A program made the translations under genes and the position numbers. A stretch of DNA of 64,000 bases, taken from contig CP136066.1 of NCBI GenBank assembly GCA_032622095.1, positions 42,485,835-42,549,834 of the forward strand, in the 5' to 3' direction. Positions 1 to 11,310 of this stretch are shown here, piece by piece. Every line of letters starts with the position of its first letter. Position 1 is the stretch's first letter. Origin of the DNA: Siphonodentalium dalli (taxonomy: Eukaryota; Mollusca; Scaphopoda; Gadilida; Siphonodentaliidae). The notes beneath the pieces were generated by a model that searched no databases, was not told where the DNA came from, and saw nothing but the letters and a program-made list of their open reading frames with translations.

Positions 1-317
1 ACCATGGAAACCCAAATTAATTAATGAGTTAGTTAATTTAACATTTAACCAGCCGCTTGATTTAATATTGGCTTTAGAACACTTTGTCAAAAAAATTCTA
101 CTTGTTATGTCATTTTTTGTTGATTGGGCCGTCTGTAAGATAAAATATGTAAAAAATGCATTGTTCCCATAATTGGATGTACCAGCGAACATCACTACTG
201 AATGGGACAATGGCATGTCAGTTACCTAATGTGTTATAAATTGCCTCTCATCTAGCTACTGGTAGGGATTAACAATAACAACAGCCAGGCTTCACATCCT
301 AAAGCTTTAAGTCAAAC
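1..317. other. AT-rich intergenic or intronic DNA, nothing recognised
   Basis: No convincing exon, RNA gene or repeat is visible up to the palindromic element that starts at 318. Confidence 0.5.
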
Positions 318-568
318 CAAGCCTTGAAATAGGGTGTCTGTCATTGCAGAATGAGGTCCCCAGAGGGTGAATTTAGTGGTGCTACCCCGCATAGCGGGCT
401 AGAATCACCAAATTCACCCTCTGAGAACCTCATTCTGCTGAGGTGTAAGCAGAATGAGGTCCCCAGAGGGTGAATTTGGTGATGCTAGCCTGCTATGCTG
501 GGTAGCATCACTAAATTCACCCTCTGGGGACCTCATTCTGCAATGACAGACACGCTATTTCAAGGTTT
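318..568. mobile_element. AAGCC-family palindromic MITE (MULE-like), copy 1
   Basis: Two back-to-back hairpins built from GCAGAATGAGGTCCCCAGAG and its complement, bounded by outer termini reading CAAGCCTTGAAAT. A direct repeat flanks it (tttaagtcaaac at 306-317 and 566-577). A 9-12 bp duplication suits a Mutator-like transposase, but no autonomous copy is present, so that class is inference. Other copies lie near 30.4, 44.4, 22.3, 53.2 and 56.4 kb. Confidence 0.75.
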
Positions 569-590
569 AAGTCAAACTAATACATTTTAA

Positions 591-708
591 CCCTTCCATG
601 ACTGGAGCTTCCTGAAATGTTGCAAAAACCCTGTGCCAATGCATTCTCTTATATATGCGATTCTCCCGTAGGGAGCCTCGCATATATAAGAGAATACATT
701 GGTCAATA
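591..708. mobile_element. pgB-2 MITE, left half
   Basis: Left terminus of the CCCTTYCATGACTGGAGC family, followed by one hairpin (GCATTCTCTTATATATGCGA and its complement). The right arm is missing. Confidence 0.7.
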
Positions 709-739
709 TATATATCTTGACTTTGTAACAGGGGCCAGC

Positions 740-853
740 CTGTAGGTTTCAAATTTGGAGAAGTCACTTCTCTCCATTTTATTATTAGGGAGAAGTGGAC
801 TGTTATCAGGGAGAAGTCACTTCTCTCCATTTTACTATAAGGGAGAAGTGGAC
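740..853. repeat. gggagaagt tandem repeat, left of LINE
   Basis: About two units of ~52 bp containing GGGAGAAGTCACTTCTCTCC and GGGAGAAGTGGAC. The same unit continues at 1441-1510 beyond the LINE fragment. Related phrases occur near 2060-2125, 26782-26850 and 50340-50400. Confidence 0.75.
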
Positions 854-1440
854 CAGATACATTTAGCTACTTGTACAGGTCTATGGTGAGACCAATACTG
901 GAATATTGTAATACGGCTTGGAACCCTCATCACAAGAACAGAAGCATAACCATTGAACGGGTACAGAGGCGAGCAACAAAAATGGTGCCGAAATTTCGAA
1001 AATTAAGTTATAGAGACAGAATGATAAACCTCGGTTTGATGTCTTTGAAATATCGCCGATTCAGAGGTGATATGATAGAGACATACAAATACCAGAATGA
1101 GTTATACAACGTGGACGAGAGTAAACTGTTCAAGCGAGCAGAGTACACCCGAACAAGAGGTAACACTATGAAATTGGCATATTCGAGATCATCGAAGGAT
1201 ATTGGGATGTTCTTCTTCTGCAACCGTATTGTTTCCAGCTGGAATGCCCTGCCTGATTATATTGTACAATCGCAAACGCTAGCAGAATTCAAAACTCTAT
1301 TGGACAATCACTTCCGCCCAATACGGTACGAATATGATACAGAAGGGATGGATTGCCATGCAGTAAAATAACTTTTGATATAATCCGGAACTAAGAGTCA
1401 TTCGACTCGTTCTGTGTATCTTGATGTTATGTTATGTTAT
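854..1440 (+). mobile_element. 5'-truncated CR1/jockey-type LINE, 3' end
   Basis: Non-LTR retrotransposon tail. It keeps the C-terminal end of the reverse transcriptase polyprotein, a ~50-base 3' UTR and a terminal pentanucleotide run (ATGTT)4 at about 1422-1441, the kind of 3' end seen in CR1/L2 elements. The 5' end is lost at about 854, as expected for incomplete target-primed reverse transcription. The flanks at 801-853 and 1441-1492 are ~53-bp copies with one mismatch. They are either a long target duplication or neighbouring units of the gagaagt tandem repeat. Confidence 0.85.
871..1371 (+). pseudogene. Reverse transcriptase C-terminal fragment (LINE)
   Basis: An open frame of 166 codons with a natural stop and no internal stops. 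It encodes the region after the polymerase core of a CR1/jockey-type reverse transcriptase. Visible family landmarks are MVRPILEYCNTAWNPH near the start, ERVQRRATKMVPKF around residues 29-42, RRFRGDMIETYKY around 62-74, and RIVSSWNALPDYIV near residue 130. The frame is also open upstream to the truncation point at about 854, so the copy broke inside coding sequence and has no catalytic YxDD region or endonuclease. The frame is intact, which suggests a fairly young insertion, but it cannot be active. The exact clade (CR1, L2, Daphne) cannot be settled by eye. Confidence 0.85.
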
Positions 1441-1510
1441 GTTATCAGGGAGAAGTCACTTCTCTCCATTTTACTATTAGGGAGAAGTGGACTGTTATCA
1501 GGGAGAAGTC
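1441..1510. repeat. gggagaagt tandem repeat, right of LINE
   Basis: Continuation of the 740-853 repeat on the 3' side of the LINE fragment. Confidence 0.7.
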
Positions 1511-1612
1511 ATAATGGCTCATTAGTTCAGTTTACACCCCAATATCACCCTTATATGATAAAATAACACTCATGCAATACAAGAGCCCATTTATAAAACC
1601 ATTATGATGAGT

Positions 1613-1994
1613 AAGGGGTCATCTCAAAACTGCTATCGGTATCCCGATAAATATCCCGATAGGATTCCGATAACTCAAAACTATCTTCTAAATTTCCCGA
1701 TAGATTCCAATAGAGCGGTTACCATTTCCCGAAAATATTCCGATATCGCATCTAAATATTCTGATAACACACTGATTTCCCGAAAATTTCCGGAAAAATT
1801 TCCGAAAGTATTGCCATCTTTCCGATACTCTACCCATTTATTTCAAGAACAATTAGGCCTATGTCTGTTTTGATAATCGACGAATCGAGCATGTTGTTTT
1901 GTTTATGTCATTTCCCAATAATTTCCCGATAACTGTATATATATGCTATCGGGAAATAGGCTGATTTCCCGATAGGGGTTTTGAGATGACCCCC
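1613..1994. mobile_element. MITE with AGGGGTCATCTCAAAAC termini
   Basis: Terminal inverted repeats AGGGGTCATCTCAAAAC and GTTTTGAGATGACCCCCT, flanked by TA. The interior is rich in CCCGATA and TCCGATA words. The superfamily is not recognised. An open frame inside it is low-complexity and is not a gene. Confidence 0.65.
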
Positions 1995-2129
1995 TAAGTA
2001 CACCAATATAATAAATAAATACTCTTCAAATATACTGTTGAAGCATATGAATACTGGTATATGATGAGCAAGGTCACTTCTCCCTGGGAGAAGTGGCACA
2101 TTTTAGGTAGAAGATATCTCCCAAGTCGC

Positions 2130-2715
2130 CGCCTATGCTGGTCACTGTCTTGTAAACCAGTGCATTCTTTTATATATGCAAGGCTCTCTATGGGAGATTT
2201 GCATATATGTGACCCGCCTTATCAAATCCAGTCGTAAGTCGGGATTTTTTTATTCTGTGCCAATGCATTCTCTTATATATGCAAGTCGACCATATATAAG
2301 AGAATGCATTGGCCTAACAATTTTTTACAATTTAAAAAAAAAAATTCTTGTATTCTTTAACAATTTTATAATTTCACCCATACAGAGCCCCAGACAAACA
2401 TGAGCAGACGACACTCTTCTATATGCTTCTATATATGTGTGGGGCTCCCTGCAGGGTAATGGATGTTTTTTATTTTATGTCCTAAAAATTGTAAGAAACA
2501 TTTATTTTTAAAAAATGATAACAAATTGTTAGGCCAATGCATTGTCTTATATATGCGAGGCGACCTATGGTCTACTCGCATATATAAGAGAATGCATTGG
2601 CACAGGGTAAAAAAATCCCGACTTACGACTGGATTTGAGATGGCGGGTCATATTTAAGAGAATGCACTGGCACAGGGTCTTTAATGCAGCAGCAGTGATG
2701 CTCCCCTCATGAATG
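2130..2715. mobile_element. pgB-2 MITE split by a nested GACC element
   Basis: The left part (to 2207) reads ccagtgcattcttttatata…tgggagatttgcatata. The right part (from 2652) resumes with aagagaatgcactggcaca and ends …catgaatgggttaa. Together they form one pgB-2 right-hand hairpin interrupted by the element at 2208-2651. Confidence 0.75.
2208..2651. mobile_element. GACC-family MITE nested in pgB-2
   Basis: Termini TGTGACCCGCC and GGCGGGTCATA, followed by AAATCCAGTCGTAAGTCGGG. It inserted in the TATATA stretch of a pgB-2 hairpin. The interior carries two copies of the shared GCATTCTCTTATATATGCGA hairpin and a middle spacer with CAGACAAACATGAGCAGACG. Other copies: 12282-12675, 32400-32817, 40767-41215. 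Confidence 0.8.
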
Positions 2716-2950
2716 GGTTAACCATAAAATGACAGTGTTAGCCAATAACGATTGCCTGTTGTGATTTATTAACTACTATGTAACCTGATGTTGGTGTTTC
2801 TGTTGACTGGGGACAGACATCTTCATTCCATAATAACTCATTAATTATGTAATCATTTTATGACAGCCGTGGATAATATTTCTGTAAGCAATCAAGTTGA
2901 ATCAACCTCTCTCATTGGTTACATGCACCAACAGTGTAATCTGTTTTTTA
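2690..2950. repeat. Segmental duplication, copy 1 (partner 4978-5235)
   Basis: About 255 bp, nearly identical to 4978-5235 (shared ATAAAATGACAGTGTTAGCC and GGGACAGACATCT). Each copy follows the right end of a pgB-2 MITE, so the MITE end travelled with the duplicated block. Confidence 0.85.
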
Positions 2951-3029
2951 TGTTTACCCATACCATAGTATGGTAAACATAGTGTCGTTGCCCGGATTGA
3001 CCACTCGTCGTTAGTCCGTCCGTCCGTCC

Positions 3030-3075
<46 letters not shown>

Positions 3076-3660
3076 AGACACTTTACGCATGGTGCGATAA
3101 CTGAAATATTATCTATCTGATCGGAACCAAATTTAGTATGTAAGTTTCTTGGCCCAAAATACAGATCGAGTTCGAATATGGATTTGATCGGAATTTTATT
3201 TACGGAGTTATGGCCCTTTTTCGACTTAGAATTCACGAATTCTATGATAACTAAAAAAAAATGATCTGATCAGAACTGATCAGAACCAAATTTGGTATGT
3301 CAGTTTCTCCACCTAACATACAGTTCGAGTTCGAATATGGGTTTGATCAGATTATTTTTAATGGAGTTATGGCCCTTTGACATAGAATTAATGCATGCTT
3401 CAATAAATCTACTAGTTTTCATCTGATAGGAACCATATTTGGTATGTGAGTTTGTCAACTCAAAATACAGATCGAGTTTGAATATGGGTCAGATCCTGTT
3501 TTTTATACCAGAGTTATGGCCCCGTTTTAACTTAGAATTGAACAGATTTGATATTTGCTTGCAACATATAACCAGAAGCAGCTTATAATTAACTGTGGTA
3601 TCTGTGAGAAAGAGACTAGAGTTAAACTCTATTATTGATAATGAAATCTGATACTCACTG
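2951..3660. repeat. S1 satellite-type element
   Basis: Three to four diverged ~150-170 bp units with CCAAATTTGGTATGTGAGTT, AAAATACAGATCGAGTT and GAGTTATGGCCC. S1 recurs at 3905-4450, 16590-17165, 20860-21420, 43895-44105, 45620-45985 and (complement) 51220-51480. Better preserved copies begin and end near cgggcgtattatg-type inverted words. Confidence 0.8.
3007..3076. repeat. (GTCC)n/(GTCT)n microsatellite
   Basis: Five GTCC-type units followed by about 13 GTCT units, at the head of an S1 copy. Similar CCGTCCGT runs head the other S1, S2 and S3 copies. Confidence 0.9.
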
Positions 3661-3904
3661 CTGCTAGACATCTGTTTATTGCATTTCCATAGTGTGTGGA
3701 CCCTGTTGGCTCAGGACTCCCAGGCAGCTCTTTGTCAGATTTAGGCTGCCTATCAATGCATTGTTCAAGTGACATACAGTCCCCTAAAGTTAAAATTGTT
3801 AACCCTGGTCATCAATTTTATGCTTTTGTATATTTTTCATGTAGTCATTCTCCTATTATATCCCATTCGATTGTACAGTATGGACTTTTGTAGTTAAAAT
3901 GAAC
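3661..3904. other. Unassigned stretch with a short open frame
   Basis: A 65-codon frame at 3696-3893 has an acceptor-like ccatag just upstream and reasonable-looking codons. It has no good donor and no family I recognise, so I do not call it an exon. Confidence 0.3.
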
Positions 3905-4450
3905 CCTTCTCAACATTCCTGATACTTAATAGAATTGAGATGTATGTAAATTTGGTATGTGAGTACATAATGCGCTAACTCAAACATTTTCTATCCGATC
4001 GGAACCAAATTTTGTATATGGGTTTCTCAGCCCAAAATACATATCGAGTTTGAATTTGGATTTGATCCGAGATTTTGTTACAGAGTTATGGCCCTTTTTC
4101 CACTCAGAATTAACACATTGCCATAACTCAAACATTTTTTATCTGATTGGAACCAAATTTGGTATGTGAGTTTCACACCCCAAAATACTGAGTGAGTTGA
4201 ATATGGGTTTGATCCGATTTATTTTAAAGGAGTTATGACCCTTTTTTGAAAGAATTATTATTATTTTTTACTTTTATAATAATAATAAAAAAAATGTCAT
4301 TGACTCTTTCATTTGGTTTCATTTAGATATTGATGATTATGATACAAGTTGATAAAATGGTTCCCAATGTGTCCAAAAAAATTTGAAAAACTAACATCAT
4401 TATAACTCTGCCAATGGTACCCCGAATCACCACACCAAATTTGTTTAAAT
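3905..4450. repeat. S1 satellite-type element, diverged copy
   Basis: Three further units with GGAACCAAATTTGGTATGTG and GAGTTATGGCCC, decaying into AT-rich DNA. Confidence 0.75.
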
Positions 4451-4529
4451 CGGTTCAAAATCATCGCCAAGGGATGGGTTAACATCTGCCGATCGTGATC
4501 GGCCTCTCGTTAATTTCCTTTGACATTGT

Positions 4530-4893
4530 GGTTTAAATTGTACCTATAGGACTGGCATAGCCGTACGGCGCCCAAGTTTTTAGGGGGGGGGGGGGGCTGA
4601 AACTTTTTGTCCGAATGTTTTTACTTGATATAGTCATGATTGTAACACAGTTTATTTTGTAGAATATACCTTGTATATACAATTGAATATAACAACATAT
4701 ATTCAAATTAAACTTAAATATGTGTTATTCGGGCATAATTAAATTTCCAAAATACTGTAATTTGCCACAATTTACAGATGAAATACCATTAAATTTGCCT
4801 GAAAATTGTCCGAATTTGACTGAAAATATCTCCAATTTGCCCGAAAATTGTCCGAATTTTGAGCTTTCAAAATATTTAGGGGGGGCTGTAAAG
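4530..4893. repeat. G-run segmental duplication, copy 1 (partner 5318-5660)
   Basis: Shares CGCCCAAGTTTTTAGGGGG, TTTTTGTCCGAATGTTTTTA and several TGAAAATTGTCCGAATTT words with 5318-5660. The two copies flank the 4978-5235 block, so the locus grew by stepwise tandem duplication. Confidence 0.85.
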
Positions 4894-5011
4894 CTATAAT
4901 GACTGGAGATTCCTGTGGATTCTCTTATAAATAGGGAGACTCGCATATATAATGCACTGACACAGGAACTTTAATGCTGCACCAGTGCAGCTCCCGTCAT
5001 GAATGGGTTAA
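4894..5011. mobile_element. pgB-2 MITE, internally deleted
   Basis: It runs from ATGACTGGAG to the right end GCAGCTCCCGTCATGAATGGG plus TTAA. The left hairpin is mostly gone. Confidence 0.7.
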
Positions 5012-5235
5012 CCATAAAATGACAGTGTTAGCCAATAACGATTGGCTGTTGTGATTTATTAACTACTAATTGTAACTTGATGTGGTGTTTCTGTTGACTG
5101 GGGACAGACATCTCCATTCCATAATAACTCATTAATTATGTAATCATTTTATGACAGCCGTGGATAATATTTCTGTAAAGCAATCAACCTCTCTCATTGG
5201 TTACATGCACCAACAGTGTAATCTGTTTTTTAATT
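4978..5235. repeat. Segmental duplication, copy 2 (partner 2690-2950)
   Basis: See 2690-2950. Confidence 0.85.
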
Positions 5236-5317
5236 TCCTTTGACATGTATCTAGGACAGACATGGACTGCGGAGACAATTGCCGGGAAGTCATCTCATCA
5301 ACGTCCATTTACCCTTT

Positions 5318-5660
5318 CATGACTGGCGCCCAAGTTTTTAGGGGGGGGGGGCTGAATCTTTTTGTCCGAATGTTTTTACTTGATATAGTTATGATTGTAA
5401 GACAGTTTTTTTTTGTAGAATATACCTTGTATATACACTTGAAAATAACAAAATAGATTCAAATTAAATTTAAATATGTATAATTCAGGCATAAATTTCC
5501 AAAATACTGTAATTTACCACAATTTCCAGCTGAAATACCATTCAATTTGCCTGAAAATGGTCTGAATTTGACTGAAAATATCTCCAATTTGCCTGAAAAT
5601 TGTCCGAATTTTGAGCTTTCAAAATGTTTAGGGGGGGGGCTGTAGCCCCCTGGCCCATAA
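5318..5660. repeat. G-run segmental duplication, copy 2
   Basis: See 4530-4893. Confidence 0.85.
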
Positions 5661-5905
5661 AGCTATGATGACTGGAGATTCCTGAAATTTTTAGAAAACC
5701 CTGTGCCAATGCATTGTCTTATATATGCAAGTCTCCCATAGGCAGTCTCACATATGTAAGAAAATACATTGGCTTAACAATATTTACCTTGATGTTATAA
5801 GCCAGTGCATTCTCTTATAAAAAAGGAGACTCGCACATATAAGAGAATGCACTGACACAGGATCTTTAATGCTTCACCAGCGCAGCTCCCATCATGAATG
5901 GGTTA
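5661..5905. mobile_element. pgB-2 MITE
   Basis: Both hairpins are present. It runs from ATGACTGGAGATTCC to GCTCCCATCATGAATGGG followed by TTAA. The left TTAA has decayed. Confidence 0.75.
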
Positions 5906-6165
5906 ACAAAGTTTTCATTGAACAATGATATATTTTAGCTGAACATGCTTCCCCAATTCACAAAACAACATTTTTTTTTTCAATAACATAGTTCGTGGAC
6001 CTGATTAATTGACTCAAAAACATTTATTCTGGAAAAAATATCCTCCATATAAGGCTACACTGGTGACGAAACCTCAAGCCTTAAAATCCATCATATTTTG
6101 CGAGAATAACAGGGAAGCAAGAATTTTTTATGAGAATCATTATTCTCGTAGGATTTTAACCCTTT
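5906..6165. other. AT-rich stretch, nothing recognised
   Basis: Only a weak inverted repeat (AAAATCC…TTCTCG with CGAGAATAA…) is visible near 6085-6165. Confidence 0.4.
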
Positions 6166-6169
6166 CAGT

Positions 6170-6607
6170 GCCAGGGGCCGATCTCATCGGCCATAATTTA
6201 CGGTCTGTAAAATCGGCCCTAAAAAATTAAAAAAATTAAAAAAAATTGTTTTTTATTATATTTTTTTGGGTTGAAAATTCTTTTTTGGGTATGCTTAAGC
6301 ATGCTATAGCGAATTTAAAAACTAACTGGATAAAACCTTAGGGGCATGTTATAACTCAAAACTATCACCAAGTATTCATAGTAATAATTTTGATGCCCAT
6401 GAAAAACGTAAGTTTCCCTGGCACTAAAACCTACAAAATAAGTCTGTTAAAGAATATAAGAAAAAATTATTAAAATTGTAAAAAATTGTAAAAAATAATA
6501 ACAAATGATGAAAAATTGTTAGGCCAATGCATTCTCTTATATATGAGAGAATGCATTGGCACAGGGTATATGGATTGATACAAAAATCGGTCCTGGCACT
6601 CAAAGGG
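6170..6607. mobile_element. pgB-3 MITE (piggyBac-like)
   Basis: Termini CCCTTTCAGTGCCAGG and CCTGGCACTCAAAGGG with TTAA on both sides (6166-6169, 6608-6611). This terminus and the TTAA target are typical of piggyBac elements. The interior contains the shared hairpin next to AT-rich spacer. No transposase. Other copies: 52081-52314, 53803-54037, 28030-29074. Confidence 0.88.
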
Positions 6608-6676
6608 TTAAGGCCTGCACCTCCTATGGTACAGTGTCCTATGTCCACCACGGAGGTGGTGTGTGGGGTCTGTATT

Positions 6677-9600
6677 CAAGGGCGTAATTCTGGGTACGGC
6701 TGGACGGTTTTGGCCGTACCAATATTTTGCTGGCAAAGGTGAATGATATACTTCTAACATGCAGCACCAGGGCACCATCACGGCCTAAATGCATTTCCAA
6801 TAAGTTCAGCTCAAATGTTAACAATCCTGCCATTCCTGCATGGTATGCCCAATTAACGTATTAAGAGTATTGGAACAACAAATTGATCATAATATTTGAG
6901 CTGTAGATTCGGCGTTATATATAAACACACCGACCAATGGCCCTTTAGTGGAAACAATATTTTATTCTCAAGAATAGCACATATAATACATAATATAAGG
7001 ACGATAACAATTTAACATTAGAGAAAAGGATTTCGCAGTAAGCCAAAGGCTTATAGGTGGCCATTTCCTTAGTATCTATATTGCATCATGGTTTGATTGG
7101 GTCTCAATAATGAACTGCCTGTTCCACAAGCACCCGCAACCTATCCCGTTGCCAATCGCTGCGAGTCCACCCCTCACACACAATCACACCTCTGGCATGC
7201 TTGAGTATACGAGAGCACAATATTTTTGTTTTATGTAGGCTTTTGGTTCACGCTTTACAGTTCTTAACCATATTATGCCAGTTAAATCGTTTGGTATCGT
7301 CGATGAACTTTTGGACGGCAATGAATATGTCGGCATTTTTGGTATAAGATATATCTACGGACCCATACAGTAATATTTTGACTTCCAAGTTCACATTCAG
7401 ATTGGCTAAATAACGGACTCTTTCACGCTCGAATATTGGACAGTGGAGTAAGACAAACTCCTTTCCAATATAGGGCTCTATATACCTATTCCTAATTTAT
7501 GCTCCAGGGCTAAGCACTGCCAGGAAATTGCATGGGTCAAATATGTACGTGGTATTGACGTGTGGAATTTGGTAATTTTAGTTGGTACGATACATGTATC
7601 GCCAACCGTAGGCATGTCACTACCATGTGCCAAATTTTGCAATGTACATGCAAATTGGTGGGGGATTTCGGATGAGCAAATTGCTCATTAACGTCGGAAG
7701 TGATGCCCGATGTCATGTTCTCCACCGTCAACACTACCCCATGTGCTCTCAGCCAATGCTAAGATGGTGGATGTACATATACTTGTCAGACATTCTCGCA
7801 CACTGCTGAAGATGGACCATATATTTCCGGGGAAAAAGCCTGGTTAGTGATCATGACATTTCAACTTTGAAGTTAAATGCATGTTCCGAGATCTAAACCT
7901 GCACGTTGTCACAGTTTCACGACCGACATCAGAATATAGAGTTATTGTAACATTGAATCGACACAATAAACCAACAAAAACAAGCAACTATGTCGACTGT
8001 TCATTCGCTAAGCACCTGCACATGCAGACATTTAGACAAAAGTTGGTTATTCAAACTTAATATTTCTTCTGTGATGATTGTGTGGCTCAATGGTAATGGT
8101 CAGCCGAGAGACTCGAACTCCAATAAATTTAACTAGCATGCAGTTGAGCTGTTCAATTCGCAGTAATTTTCCCACATAATGACCAAATGCGTTGTTGGAA
8201 CATCGACATGTTATATAAATAACATTAGGTAAATACTACATGGATGTATACAACTATACAAAACATCACTGGAGCTTAATATAACCCACTCGTATGATAT
8301 ATATACTCCACACTCCCCTCAGCAACTTCTGCAATGACATACATCGGCGAATGTAATTATGTAATTGTCATTCACTCATGTATATAATCTACTTGAAATA
8401 CCACCGATGCCAGGATCGAGTTTATCTAACTCAATATTACAGTAAATATTACTGATTTACATTTTTTCTAACCACTTCTATATGCATGTACATATCAGTA
8501 AATAAAGTAAAACGCGTCATTTTGAATGCAATATTAAATTCACCAGGGCATCCCCCAAACCCCCTCCTACAAGAGGGGAAACTCCCCTCAAGATAGTGTT
8601 CTCCCCACTCACTGCTTAGTAGGTCGGATAATGCTTCAAAGTATGTGAATGGCTTTAATTTTCGTGGTTCAGCTATTTGCGACTTTTTCGTGGGTTCGTA
8701 CATTCTTGGGTCGCTCCAATGATCAGTTAATATACAAAATACAAAATAAAGTTACATTACTCAACCAGTTCCAAGTAGCATGAACTGATCTAGAAGATAT
8801 TTGTGAAAAAACGTCATATTTTCAACTTAATCCTGATTCACAGAACTTTCAACTGGATGTGATTTCATAAAGAGCGTTTATTTATTAAATAACATACTTG
8901 TCCATATATGTATAGCAGATGATGAGATAGTTCTGACAGAAAGGTCACGAGGGGTGATTCAAATAACAAAGTATTCCATGTTCATGAGTGTATATGTATA
9001 ACGAGTGTGCAATATGTCTCGATATTGACTTACTGTATTTTCGCGGTAATAAAACAGTAAGTTGATTGTATGGGTGAAATATGGGTCACTGGCAGCGACA
9101 GGCACCCTCATTGGATTCAGCATACTTGAGTTATGCTAGAAAACTTAGTTTCATGCTTTTCCCCAAAAATGCCTCTAGGGTTCTAGTGTTCCACAAATGT
9201 AGCTTTTCCGACCAGACTACAAGATACAGTTGACAAATTGAAACAAACAATGTGCAGACACATCGGCGATCCGTCGGAAATTGCGCATCAGCACCTTAGG
9301 TGTATAATTAATTAGCATGTCGAGTGTCCAAGCTTTTGTTGACGACTATTGAGAATGTCAACAACGGGATTGTATTACATAAACCTACATAACCTTGGTG
9401 AAAGCACAGGTCGCCTGGTGCGATACCACCACTACGAGTATTTATTACACTCCAATGCGCGATTTCTATTGAAAACGCTGTTAATTAAAAATGGTAATAT
9501 CACTAGTGAATTATGTAATTTCCCGTGACGTCAGTGACGTTACGTCACTTAATATTGATCTAGACTGAATTCTCGATGACTGATCTTTCTCCACATCGGG

Positions 9601-10086
9601 ACTTTGCGTGTTAATCATATTTGGCGAACCAAATTGATGCAGAAGTGTAATAAATAGAGTAATCAATTAATTCCGAGAATTACGTTCAATAATTCACTCG
9701 AGGCGGAAGACGTTTGGGTACCGACGTCTCTCACCTCTCGTGAATTATTTAACGTAATTCTCGGAACCAATTGATTACTCTCTATATATGCAATATATAC
9801 TCGTAGTGGTGGTATCGCACAATTTCACCTGCGGGTAAACGTCACTCTCTTATAACATGTACATCGGGTCAATAGAGTTGGATGTATACCTCCCGCATGA
9901 CATTCTCAAAATGGCGATCGCGATAGTTTCGATAACATTTTTTCGTGGGTGTTTTAATTTCGTGGTTATCAACAACACGAAAAACACGAAAATTGGAACA
10001 CCACGAATAAATGTACTTTTACAGTATTTAAAGCGTGCTCCATATTATTCGGCCGTACGAATAATTGTATGCCCGCTACGCCCCTG
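6677..10086. mobile_element. Long hAT-like element, 3.4 kb, non-coding
   Basis: Starts CAAGGGCGTA and ends TACGCCCCTG, flanked by a perfect 8-bp repeat tctgtatt (6669-6676 and 10087-10094). CA(A/G)GGG termini plus an 8-bp duplication are the hAT signature. GGCCGTAC occurs just inside each end. I see no transposase-like open frame in 3.4 kb: only short frames, including an 84-codon one at 8449-8703 (-) that I cannot relate to any family. It is therefore a large non-autonomous or decayed copy, possibly carrying captured DNA. Confidence 0.7.
9648..9795. repeat. Inverted repeat inside the long hAT-like element
   Basis: Arms of about 50 bp: gagtaatcaatt…ccgagaattacgtt pairs with aacgtaattctcgg…aattgattactc. 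A shorter outer pair CGATACCACCACTACGAGTA (~9421-9440) has its complement at ~9800-9819. Possibly a nested MITE. Confidence 0.65.
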
Positions 10087-10094
10087 TCTGTATT

Positions 10095-10690
10095 GCAACA
10101 CATAAATAGAAATGAGAACTGTTATGTGCAATAAAATGGTGCCAATGTGAATGGGGGATGTTGCTTACCATGTTGTTAGACATGTTGTGCAATATTATTC
10201 TGGTAGAATAGGAAGCCAAAATATCGCGAGTCATTGATTGATATTTCGTAAATAACAAAATATTTTGTAGGCAATGAATTACTTTCACACTAGAACAAAG
10301 GGTAATAACTCTATTAACATAGGTCCCCCCCTGGCATCGATGCTGTATTATCCCATCATGCCACCCATAGAAATATGGAAAAATAAATATCTAACAGTGT
10401 GCGACATATCTGTATGACGTATCCTGACTGTTCACAGCGTTATGTCATGGATCGTGCCCAATCTTCCAATATTATTTGAAATAAACATTTTCTTTGTCCA
10501 CGACACCTTGGATGATGACACCAGGTGTGAATGAAGAGTGTGAGACTGTGATTGCGATTGTGAGATAGTTTCCCCTCCCCTCCCTTGAAATATCTGATGC
10601 TTATTTATGCGTGTGATATTCCGTGTATGTTTTGTTATTCAATAAAAAACAATTAACTAAAAAATTATTTGTTAAATGCGGTTAATGATT
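10095..10690. other. Unassigned stretch
   Basis: No exon or element recognised. Contains a short C run at about 10325 and unremarkable AT-rich DNA. Confidence 0.4.
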
Positions 10691-10697
10691 AGAGGTA

Positions 10698-10910
10698 CAG
10701 TAATTCCCTAAATAATCGACTCCTTAAACACAGCAGAATTATGGGTAATTTTTCAGGATTTAGTCGGAAATATGGCTTGTTGCCATTCATCGGAAAGCTT
10801 TCACTGAGAGCTTTCCGATGAATGCCAACAAGCCATATTTCCGACTAAATCCTGAAAAATTACCCATAATTCTGCTGTGGTTAAGGAGTCGATTATTTAG
10901 GGCATTACTG
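10698..10910. mobile_element. CAGT-family palindromic MITE (mariner/pogo-like), full copy
   Basis: A near-perfect 213-bp palindrome: CAGTAATTCCCTAAATAATC opens the left arm and GGGCATTACTG closes the right, with TA on both sides. Arms contain GCAGAATTATGGGTAA and TTGCCATTCATCGGAAAGC. CAGT termini and a TA target point to Tc1/mariner/pogo mobilisation (inference). The family has about 15 copies here, many reduced to one arm. Confidence 0.85.
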
Positions 10911-11091
10911 TACTCTACATTTATATCCTAAAATGTGCACTTATTTTTGGATATTTTTGGATATCCTGAATATACTGGGGATTACCCCAATTTCATGTGA
11001 CCAGTATTGGGTGAGTGTGTGACCTGATTACCAAACAACAATAAAATAGTTAAGCGATTTATAAACATTGTGTTTAGGCAAATATCTTTAA

Positions 11092-11306
11092 CACTTTGAT
11101 GACTGGAGCTTCCTGAATTTTTAGCGAAAACCCTGTGCCAATGCGTTCTCTTATATATGCGAATCGCCCATAGGGCGCCTCGCATATATAATCCAGTGCA
11201 TTCTCTTATATATGCGATGCTCCCTATGGGAGACTCGCATATATAAGAGAATGCACTGGCACAGGGTATTTAATGCTGCACCAGTGCAGCTGCCGTCATG
11301 ATAGGG
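11092..11306. mobile_element. pgB-2 MITE
   Basis: TTAA on both sides (11088-11091, 11307-11310). Contains two hairpins of the tctccc/gggagc loop type. Confidence 0.85.
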
Positions 11307-11310
11307 TTAA

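Noticed and set aside
3696-3893. 65-codon frame with coding-like composition
   Set aside because: No good donor and no recognisable family; not linked in phase to any exon found.
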